A stretch of 64,000 nt of DNA from Hohaiivirga sp031546825 (GTDB taxonomy: Bacteria > Pseudomonadota > Alphaproteobacteria > Rhizobiales > Beijerinckiaceae), in contig JAVBJU010000016.1 in the NCBI GenBank assembly GCA_031546825.1, positions 1 through 64,000 of the forward strand. The letters are read 5' to 3'. Below are positions 51,657 to 58,686 of this stretch, piece by piece. Position 1 is the stretch's first letter. Each line of letters begins with the position of its first letter. The position numbers were made by a program, and so were the translations under genes. Under the pieces are notes generated by a model, which saw nothing but the letters and a program-made list of their open reading frames with translations, made no database searches and had not been told where the DNA came from.

Positions 51657-52709
51657 TTAGAAATTGTAATCGGCCATGTTTTCTTTGGTAACGCCGACCC
51701 AGCCCTGCCCATAGAGCAGATTGGCCGCGCCGCCCGCAGGGGTCGTCAGCTTGGTATAGCCGGGGAGCCCCAGGTCGAGACCGGCTTTGATATCTGCATT
51801 CTTTTTCTGCAGAGCCAACACCGCAATTTCATTCATGGCGTAGCCAGCAACCGCCGGATCCCAGAACTGGATGTACTGGATATCGCCGGTCTTGAGGTAT
51901 TCACCCGCCACTGAGACGAGGCCCGTGCCGGAGAAGAACAGCTTGCCCTTGAGGCCGCGCTCGGCCACCAGGCGGCCCGCGCCGGCCGAGGTTGGCATTG
52001 GTCCGCCGACCACTCCCTTGACATCCGGGTGGGCGGTGAGGGCTTCCTTCAGCTTGTTGTAATCGACATTGGCGTCGTCATAGGTTTCGAGCCGGTCGGT
52101 TGCGAGTTGCATTTTCGGGAAGTTCTGCTTCTGGTAAGCGATGGCTCCGTCGATCCATTCGTTCTGCGACTTGGAGGTCAGGCTGCCGACCGTGGCTACA
52201 TATTTGCCTTCGCCGCCCATGTTCTTGCCGAGCACTTCCATGAGCTTTGCGCCGTAGGCCTTGTTGTCGAAGGCTTCGAGCACGTAGTCAGCGTTCTTGA
52301 TGTTGGAGGCTTCGTGGGCAATCACGATGATGCCACGGTCACGCGCCTTCTTGAGAACCGGCTCCACCGCTTCCACCGAAAACGGCACGATGGTGATGGC
52401 GTCTACGCCTTGGGCAATCAGGTTTTCAACCAGTTGCACCTGAGCCGCGGCATCCGCCTGGCTCGGGCCGACCATCCAGGTGTCATGGCCGGTGTCTTTG
52501 GCAAACTGGCCCACGCCAACCTTCATGCGGTCAAACCAGGCGATACCATCGACCTTGACGACTGTGGCAATCACGAACTTCTTGCTGCCGCCCTTGACAG
52601 TGAGGGAGGGAGGCACCTTGCTGCTGTCCACCGGCCCATTGCCTGCAGCAAAGGCGGGAGCCGCGCCGAGCGCCAGCGTCATGGACAATACCGCTAGTAA
52701 CTTTTTCAT
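51657..52709 (-). CDS. Sugar ABC transporter substrate-binding protein (LsrB/RhaS-like)
   Basis: The 350-residue protein has a signal peptide (MKKLLAVLSMTLALGAAPAFA) and the periplasmic-binding-protein type I fold, with VGPSQADAAAQVQLVENLIAQG-like sequence (VGPSQADAAAQVQLVEN), DAITIVPFSVEAVEP and GVVGGPMPTSAGAG. Its nearest look-alikes are AI-2 (LsrB) and rhamnose binders, so the ligand is a small sugar; the operon suggests deoxyribose. AGGAG lies 7 bases before ATG 52709. Confidence 0.9.
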   Translation of the reverse strand: MKKLLAVLSMTLALGAAPAFAAGNGPVDSSKVPPSLTVKGGSKKFVIATVVKVDGIAWFDRMKVGVGQFAKDTGHDTWMVGPSQADAAAQVQLVENLIAQGVDAITIVPFSVEAVEPVLKKARDRGIIVIAHEASNIKNADYVLEAFDNKAYGAKLMEVLGKNMGGEGKYVATVGSLTSKSQNEWIDGAIAYQKQNFPKMQLATDRLETYDDANVDYNKLKEALTAHPDVKGVVGGPMPTSAGAGRLVAERGLKGKLFFSGTGLVSVAGEYLKTGDIQYIQFWDPAVAGYAMNEIAVLALQKKNADIKAGLDLGLPGYTKLTTPAGGAANLLYGQGWVGVTKENMADYNF

Positions 52710-52753
52710 CGTCGAACTCCTGCAATGTTGCCTGGGGTGGTGTGGTGAGTGCC

Positions 52754-52771
52754 GGGCGGAAATGGCCGCCC
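52754..52771 (-). other. Intercistronic stem-loop between deoC and the binding-protein gene
   Basis: GGGCGG and CCGCCC form a 6-bp GC stem around 6 bases, directly after the deoC stop. There is no T run, so it is a processing or stability element at most. Confidence 0.4.
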
Positions 52772-52779
52772 AAACCAAA

Positions 52780-53454
52780 TTAAGCTGCTGTTACGATGGA
52801 GACTGAAGCGCTGGCTCCAATACGTGACGCACCGGCTTCGATCATGCGTACCGCATCGGCAAAGGTGCGGACGCCGCCCGATGCCTTGACGCCCATATCC
52901 GGGCCGACGATGGCGCGCATGAGCGCCACATCTTCCACCGTTGCACCGCCGGTCGAGAAGCCGGTGGAGGTTTTCACATAATCTGCGCCCGCTTCCTGGG
53001 CGAGCTTGCAGGCGGTTTTCTTTTCCTCATCCGTGAGGAGGCAGGTCTCGATGATGACCTTCAAAAGAGATGTGCCGCACGCCGCCTTGACCGCCGCAAT
53101 GTCGGAGCGGACATGGCTGAAATCTTTGTCTTTCAAGGCGCCAACTTCGATGACCATATCAATCTCGCCCGCGCCCGCCTGCACCGCCCATTCGGTTTCC
53201 CGCGCTTTGACGAGGGAGGGGATAGCGCCAAGCGGGAAGCCAACCACCGAACAGGTCTTGACCGCGCTGCCTTTCAAAGCCGCCGCGACGAGCGGCACGT
53301 AAAACGGATTGACGCAGACTGAGAAGAACCCATGCTCGCGCGCTTCACGGGCGAGCTGCTCCACCTCGCCGCGGCGTGCATCTGCGCGCAGGATGGTGTG
53401 GTCGATATAAGGGGGGAGCTTTGCGGGAGTAAGTCCGGTCGCCTTTGTAGACAT
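52780..53454 (-). CDS. deoC: Deoxyribose-phosphate aldolase
   Basis: The 224-residue class I aldolase splits 2-deoxyribose 5-phosphate into glyceraldehyde 3-phosphate and acetaldehyde. The Schiff-base Lys is in DYVKTSTGFS (about 158); the second catalytic Lys is in GVKASGGVRT (about 187), and IDHTILRADA opens the barrel. It leads an operon with a sugar ABC importer, a mutarotase-like gene and a sugar kinase, which suggests use of exogenous deoxyribose rather than only nucleoside salvage. Confidence 0.96.
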   Translation of the reverse strand: MSTKATGLTPAKLPPYIDHTILRADARRGEVEQLAREAREHGFFSVCVNPFYVPLVAAALKGSAVKTCSVVGFPLGAIPSLVKARETEWAVQAGAGEIDMVIEVGALKDKDFSHVRSDIAAVKAACGTSLLKVIIETCLLTDEEKKTACKLAQEAGADYVKTSTGFSTGGATVEDVALMRAIVGPDMGVKASGGVRTFADAVRMIEAGASRIGASASVSIVTAA

Positions 53455-53493
53455 GGCTTTCTGCCTTTCGCCGGGAATGCGGCAATGGGGAAA

Positions 53494-53522
53494 ATGTTAC
53501 AATCATAACATTTATCTGTTAT
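53494..53522. promoter_or_regulatory. Overlapping palindromic operator, DeoR-like
   Basis: Two inverted repeats overlap: ATGTTACAATCATAACAT (53494-53511) and ATAACATTTATCTGTTAT (53505-53522). The inner TGTTACAATCATAACA matches the E. coli DeoR operator TGTTAGAATTCTAACA at 13 of 16 positions. It lies between deoC and the divergent DeoR-family gene, 40 and 80 bases from their starts, so it could control both. Confidence 0.7.
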
Positions 53523-53601
53523 GATGCTTTCATATTTTGACGGATCATGTCAAGGTTGAAATTGCCGAAAGCGGCATGGCTTCCTGGAGGGGAAGGCAGG
53601 G

Positions 53602-54390
53602 ATGGAACCGGGTTCAAATAAAAAACAACAACGCCTTCAATCTCTTGCCGCGCTCATCCAGCGGCGCGGTTCGCTTCATCTCAAGGAAGCAGCAAAGCTG
53701 TTGAGCGTCTCCGAGATGACCGTGCGCCGCGATCTGGCTGTGGGAACGGGTAATCTGGCGTATCTCGGCGGCTATATTGTTGCAGGGGATGCCGTATCTG
53801 CGCCACTTGATTACAGCTTGCGTGCCGAGAAAGACCGTCATGCCGTGCTGAAAGAGCAGGCCGCACGGGCGGCTCTTGCGCTGATCGAGGATGACGACGT
53901 TCTGTTTCTCGATTGCGGCACAACCGCGCCGCATCTTGCCCGCCTTATCCCCCCAGACCGGCGGCTGACGGTGGTGTGCTACGCCCTGAATATCGCTGAA
54001 ATCCTCTGCAAAAATCCGGGTGTCCGCGTCATTCTGCAAGGCGGGCGCTTCCATGCCTCATCTGCCACCTTTTTCGATGAGGAAGCTCTGCGTACCCTGG
54101 ACCGGCTGCATATTACCAAGGCGTTTTTGACTGCGGGGGGGGTCCATGCCGAGCGGGGTGCAAGCTGCTCGCATTTCCACGAAGTCACGGTCAAACAGGC
54201 GGTAATCGCCAATGCCCAGAAGTCATATCTTTTGACAGATTCCAGCAAGTTTGGCAGAACACGCCTTGCCCATTTCGCGGAACTCTCCGCTTTCGAGGCG
54301 GTGGTGACAGATGGCAGCGTTAGCAAAGCCGATATCGCCGCCGCGCACAAAGCCGGGACGCGGGTGGTCCGCCCATCGGATAAGCCGTAA
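53602..54390 (+). CDS. DeoR-family regulator of the deoxyribose-type operon
   Basis: The 262-residue protein has an N-terminal DeoR HTH (LKEAAKLLSVSEMTVRRDL, about 26-44) and a DeoRC effector domain with FLDCGTTAPHLARLI and the C-terminal YLLTDSSKFGRT. It would act as a repressor released by a sugar phosphate, by analogy with DeoR/DeoQ. It is divergent from deoC and the shared gap carries the overlapping palindromes. GGAGGGGAAGG lies upstream of the ATG. Confidence 0.88.
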   Translation: MEPGSNKKQQRLQSLAALIQRRGSLHLKEAAKLLSVSEMTVRRDLAVGTGNLAYLGGYIVAGDAVSAPLDYSLRAEKDRHAVLKEQAARAALALIEDDDVLFLDCGTTAPHLARLIPPDRRLTVVCYALNIAEILCKNPGVRVILQGGRFHASSATFFDEEALRTLDRLHITKAFLTAGGVHAERGASCSHFHEVTVKQAVIANAQKSYLLTDSSKFGRTRLAHFAELSAFEAVVTDGSVSKADIAAAHKAGTRVVRPSDKP

Positions 54391-54406
54391 ATCGGGCGGT
54401 GCCTCG

Positions 54407-55282
54407 TTACAGAACAAGGGGGCGACGCTCCAGAACCTCGCCGATGCCGTGGCGCTCAAGCGCGATGGCGAACCCGTGAGCACTTTCGGAAATCTCGTAG
54501 AGATTCCATGCGGCGCGGTGATCGGCGTCGCGCTTGCTGGCTGAGGCCGAAGGGGCGGCAATGAGCGGAATGGGGCCATGGGGCCCGGCGCACCAGTCGA
54601 ACGCCGTCACATGATTGTGGCCATAGAGAACGAGTTCCGCGCCTGCCCGTGCCAGAACTGCTTCGAGCGCTGCTGCGTCCTTCAACTCACGGCTTGGCGT
54701 GGTGCCGCCGACATGGGGCGGATGGTGAATCATGATCACGCGGCAGATGGGGCCTTCGTCGCGCAGGGCGGTGAGCAGGGTTTCGAGGGCTTCGAGCTGC
54801 GCTGGCCCAAGTCGTCCATAAGCCTTGAACGGGCCGGTGGGGATGGCTGAATTGAGGCCGATGAGCGCGACCCTTCCACGCCGCCGCAGATAGGGAAAGC
54901 GGATATTCGTCTCGCCGTCGCCGTGCATGTATGCGCCACAGGCGGCAAACAGGCCAGCGAGTGAGGAACGGGTATAAGCGTCATGGTTGCCGGGAATGAA
55001 ACTGACCTGCTCGGGCGCGCCGAGTTTTTCCAGAAAGCGGCGCGCGACAGGCCATTCCGCCGCAAGGCCGAGGTTTGAAATATCGCCGGTGCAGGCGATA
55101 TGATCGGGCGCATGGGCAATCATGTCGGCGGCGAGCGCATTGAGCACAGCCCGGTCATGGCGGCGATGGCGCCCAGAATGCCAGTTCGCCCAGCCGGTTG
55201 CGCGCTTGCTGAAAAGCTCAGTGAGGCGCACGGGCGGCAGCGGGCCGATATGGAGGTCGGTGAGATGGGCGAGGCGGAACAT
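54407..55282 (-). CDS. Calcineurin-like metallophosphoesterase
   Basis: The 291-residue protein has the two-metal motifs in order: DLHIG (about 8), GDISNLG (about 62), GNHDAYT (about 92), HHPPHVGG (about 187) and GHNHV (about 226). It is cytoplasmic and may act on cyclic nucleotides, nucleotides or phospholipid head groups; sequence alone does not decide. ATG 55282 is used; a TTG 6 codons earlier is less likely. It converges with the DeoR-family gene. Confidence 0.88.
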   Translation of the reverse strand: MFRLAHLTDLHIGPLPPVRLTELFSKRATGWANWHSGRHRRHDRAVLNALAADMIAHAPDHIACTGDISNLGLAAEWPVARRFLEKLGAPEQVSFIPGNHDAYTRSSLAGLFAACGAYMHGDGETNIRFPYLRRRGRVALIGLNSAIPTGPFKAYGRLGPAQLEALETLLTALRDEGPICRVIMIHHPPHVGGTTPSRELKDAAALEAVLARAGAELVLYGHNHVTAFDWCAGPHGPIPLIAAPSASASKRDADHRAAWNLYEISESAHGFAIALERHGIGEVLERRPLVL

Positions 55283-55418
55283 AAACCCGTCATAGATCAA
55301 ATCGGGATTTTACGAAAACACTATCTGACGCGTTTCTTTGCGGCCAGCTGTCCCCTGGGGGAGAGTTTGTTAAGCAGCCCGCGTTAAGTGAAATGTCTCA
55401 TGTTCAAGGAAAGCGCCC

Positions 55419-55949
55419 ATGGCAGACCGCAGCGACAAGACGGGTGAAATGACCGGCGATGAGGTGGACCGGCCTTCGCTTGGCACGCGTATCCTTCGCC
55501 GTGTGGTCAAAGCCGCCTTGCATACCTACTGGCGTTTTCGGCGCGGGCTGACGCTGGGTGTGCGCGCCGCTGTGCTGGACGCGGATGGTCGCGTCTTCCT
55601 CATCCGCCATACTTATGTGCCGGGTTGGTATTTGCCGGGCGGAGGTGTGGAGAGCGGCGAGACGGTTGCGGAAGCGCTGGCGCGGGAACTGCGCGAAGAA
55701 GCCAATATTGAAGCGACTGCTAACCCGGTATTGCACGGTGTGTTTTTCAACAACCGCATCACCCCGCGTGACCATGTTCTGATTTATGTGGTGCGGGCCT
55801 TCCGGGTGTTAGGCGAGAAAAAGCCCGATCATGAAGTGGCCGCTTCTGGCTTCTTTCCGCTCGACGCGCTGCCCCCCGACACAACGCCCGCCACCCGTCG
55901 ACGTTTACGCGAAATTACCCAAGGGGAGCCGGTCTCGGCGCATTGGTAA
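55419..55949 (+). CDS. Nudix hydrolase
   Basis: The 176-residue protein has a complete Nudix box, GGGVESGETVAEALARELREEANI-type (GGVESGETVAEAL followed by RELREEANI, about 76-98), which binds Mg and cleaves nucleoside diphosphates linked to another group. An extra basic N-terminal stretch of about 50 residues precedes the domain. The substrate is unknown. Confidence 0.9.
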   Translation: MADRSDKTGEMTGDEVDRPSLGTRILRRVVKAALHTYWRFRRGLTLGVRAAVLDADGRVFLIRHTYVPGWYLPGGGVESGETVAEALARELREEANIEATANPVLHGVFFNNRITPRDHVLIYVVRAFRVLGEKKPDHEVAASGFFPLDALPPDTTPATRRRLREITQGEPVSAHW

Positions 55950-56102
55950 TTGTCGTTTGCAAAGCATTGTCAGCGCTGCTAAATCTAGCGGGCATTACCG
56001 GAAAGGGCGGGGCGATGGGGCTGTTATCCTTGCGACGACGATAAGATTGAGGCGTAAGCTTTCAAAGCCTTTCTTCTATTGTCTCCCCTGCAAGGGACTT
56101 CC

Positions 56103-56603
56103 ATGAACACCCTTCTCCTTGATATCCGCCCCGAAATTCCCGCCGACAATGATGCCATTGAGCGGTTGCACGAACGCGCCTTCGGCCCCGGACGCTATGC
56201 CCGCACCGCCTCGCGTTTGCGCGAGGGCGCGCCGCACCTGATGGATGTGTGTTTCACGGCGATGGTCGGGACCTTGCTGGTGGGGTCGGTGCGTCTGACG
56301 CAGGTGATGGCCGGTGAGATGCCCGCTTTAATGCTCGGCCCACTTACCGTTGACCCCTATTTTGAAAGCCGTGGCATCGGTTCAACCCTGATGCAGCACT
56401 CCCTGGAAAAGGCCAAAAAGCTCGGCCATAAACTGGTGCTACTGGTCGGCGATGAACCCTATTACCGCCGCTTCGGCTATAAGGTCGTACCGCCGGGCCA
56501 TCTCGCCCTGCCGGGACCGGTCAATCCCGCGCGCTTTCTGGCGGTGGAGCTTGAGCCCGGAGCCTTGGAGCAAGCGCGTGGAACGGTGCGTCCTGGCGGG
56601 TAA
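56103..56603 (+). CDS. GNAT-family N-acetyltransferase (YhbS-like)
   Basis: The 166-residue protein has a GNAT fold with LGPLTVDPYFESRGIGSTLM (acetyl-CoA loop ESRGIGSTL, about 89) and the C-terminal LVGDEPYYRRFGYKVV typical of the YhbS branch. The acceptor is unknown. AAGGGA lies 6 bases before ATG 56103. It converges with the large membrane protein gene. Confidence 0.88.
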   Translation: MNTLLLDIRPEIPADNDAIERLHERAFGPGRYARTASRLREGAPHLMDVCFTAMVGTLLVGSVRLTQVMAGEMPALMLGPLTVDPYFESRGIGSTLMQHSLEKAKKLGHKLVLLVGDEPYYRRFGYKVVPPGHLALPGPVNPARFLAVELEPGALEQARGTVRPGG

Positions 56604-56628
56604 GCCTGTTTGACGGCACCGTCGAGCC

Positions 56629-58686
56629 CTATCGCCGCCGCCCTTCCACAACCCATGCCATCAGCGCCATTCCGGCCAGTACCAGAAGCGCCCAGAAGCC
56701 GATCGTTGCCGGGTATTGGCTGACACTGATGAGGGTTGCGCCCTGTGTTATTGGAAAGCCAATCCAGCGTGATCCGGCAAAGGCTGGGCCGGGCACGCCG
56801 GTGTCGATGCGCGGCAGGGCCAACCCGCCTGCATTATCGCCGATGCGCCGCACCGAGCCGCCGGTTGCCTCTGCGATTTTGCGCAGATGCTCGGTGCTAG
56901 AGAATACGTCTAGGAACTCGCGTGGGTTAGCGGGGCCGATGCTGACGAAACTGGTGAGATCATCCGCTTTCAGCATGTGCAAGCCCGGTTGCCGGCTAAC
57001 CACCGTTGCGGTGAACAGGCCCGGTTGTTCAGGTTTGAGGGTGATCTCCTGCATCGTGCCATCCGGCATTTGCAGGGTGACGGGGCCGGGCGCGTCCTTC
57101 ATGCTTTGCCGCGTGATGCGGATAGTGTCGCCCTGAGCGGTTGCACGCAAAGCCTCCTGTTCCAGGGATGGCTCTTTCATAAGCCAATGCACCAGCCGCC
57201 GTTGAAAATCGAGATAGGGGCCGCCGCTGCCATAGCCGCGCGCCCATAGCCAGATCTGGTCGGACATCAGCATGGCGATACGGCCCTTATCGACGCCGTT
57301 GAGCACCAGCAGCGGGTTATCGCCTGGGCCGCTCATTAGCGTTCTGTCGGTTGGAGCTTTGGCACCGATCAGGCGGAACCATTCGCCCCATGGGGCAGAA
57401 CCTGCACCGCTGAGATCTCGCGTGACCGGGTGGCGCTTTCCGGCCTCGGTTAAACCGGGGCGAAACCGCTGTTCAATGATCTGGCCGTTGGGTTGGGCGG
57501 GCATCAGGTTGCCCAGTTGCGAGTTCGCCAATGTCGCCTGCGACACAAATTCCGGCCCCATCGCCATCAAAACTGCGCCACCCTCACTGAGATAGCGGGC
57601 AATATTGTTGAGATAGGGCGCAGGGATATAACCCTGATTGGCGTAGCGATCGAAAATGACGAGATCAAAATCTTTCAGCCGATTAACGAACAGATCGTGG
57701 ATCGGGAAGACGATCAGGGAAAGCTCGCTCAAGGGTGTCCCGTCCGACTTGTCGGCGGCGCGCAGGATCGAGAAATGGACCAGATCGACATTGGGGTCGG
57801 ATTTCAGGAGATTGCGCCAGGCACGTTCGCCCGGATGTGGCTGGCCTGATACCAGCAGCACCCTCAGCCGGTCGCGCACGCCTTCGACCACGAGCACGGC
57901 GCGGTTGTTGAGGGTGGTGAGTTCATTGGCGAGTGGCGCGACTTCAAGCTCGACCATATTGCCGCCGCCATGCTCGACCGGCACCTGCAGGGTGAAAGGC
58001 GTGCCGGTTGCGACCGTGAGCTTTTTGATTTCGCGTCCGTTGACGCGCAGCACGACCTCGGCCTGTCCATTACCGCCGCGCTCCTCAGCAATGGCACGGA
58101 TATCGAGCGGCTTGCCGACGATGCCGAATTTTGGTGTCGTTACGAAGCGCACCTGCCGGTCGCGCTCGTCGGGGTGGCCGGTGACGAGCATATGCAATGG
58201 CCCGGACAGGGCAAGAGTATCCGCCCCATTGGGAATATCGTGAACGACGCCATCGGTGATGACAATCGCCCCCGCAACGCGGGCTTTGGGCACATCGGAC
58301 AGCGTGGCATTCAGGGCGGAAAAGAGCTGTGTACCGCCGTCATTGGTGCCATCGCCCACATCGACGAAGCGGGGTTCGATGGCTGGGTTTTCTGCCAAGG
58401 TCTTGGCGATGGCGTCGCGCGCGGCGTCGGTCATGCGGGCGCGGTTACCGAGATTCTGCGAACCGGAGCGGTCGGTGACAACGGCAACCACGCTTTTAGT
58501 CGGCTGCCGGTTTTCGCGCACGAGCGACGGATTGGTCAGCGCAAGGCACAGGAGTGCGAGCGCCAGCACGCGCCATAAGGCAGACGCGCCGCGTGCATGG
58601 ATCCATAAACCGGCAATCACAGCGGCGAGGGTAAACAGGGTCCACAGCAGGGGATGCGGGAGGAGTGGTGTGAAAGTCAGTGCCAT
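56629..58686 (-). CDS. Large membrane protein with gatase-like domain, partner of DUF4159
   Basis: The 685-residue protein has two N-terminal membrane helices (about 10-28 and 37-50), a VWA-like region (VVTDRSGSQNLGNRAR, then AGAIVITDGVVHD), a central class I glutamine-amidotransferase-like fold (LRVLLVSGQPHPGERAWRNLL and VLMAMGPEF) and a C-terminal helix (about 660-680). The catalytic Cys of real amidotransferases is not evident. It is the last gene of the MoxR-DUF58-DUF4159 operon; its start shares one base with the DUF4159 stop (TGATG). The role is unknown; a membrane-linked assembly with the MoxR ATPase is inferred. Confidence 0.78.
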   Translation of the reverse strand: MALTFTPLLPHPLLWTLFTLAAVIAGLWIHARGASALWRVLALALLCLALTNPSLVRENRQPTKSVVAVVTDRSGSQNLGNRARMTDAARDAIAKTLAENPAIEPRFVDVGDGTNDGGTQLFSALNATLSDVPKARVAGAIVITDGVVHDIPNGADTLALSGPLHMLVTGHPDERDRQVRFVTTPKFGIVGKPLDIRAIAEERGGNGQAEVVLRVNGREIKKLTVATGTPFTLQVPVEHGGGNMVELEVAPLANELTTLNNRAVLVVEGVRDRLRVLLVSGQPHPGERAWRNLLKSDPNVDLVHFSILRAADKSDGTPLSELSLIVFPIHDLFVNRLKDFDLVIFDRYANQGYIPAPYLNNIARYLSEGGAVLMAMGPEFVSQATLANSQLGNLMPAQPNGQIIEQRFRPGLTEAGKRHPVTRDLSGAGSAPWGEWFRLIGAKAPTDRTLMSGPGDNPLLVLNGVDKGRIAMLMSDQIWLWARGYGSGGPYLDFQRRLVHWLMKEPSLEQEALRATAQGDTIRITRQSMKDAPGPVTLQMPDGTMQEITLKPEQPGLFTATVVSRQPGLHMLKADDLTSFVSIGPANPREFLDVFSSTEHLRKIAEATGGSVRRIGDNAGGLALPRIDTGVPGPAFAGSRWIGFPITQGATLISVSQYPATIGFWALLVLAGMALMAWVVEGRRR

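Noticed and set aside
51657..52709. AI-2 (Lsr) quorum-signal uptake
   Set aside because: There is no lsrK, lsrF or lsrG; deoC, a ribokinase-type gene and a DeoR regulator point to deoxyribose-type sugar use.
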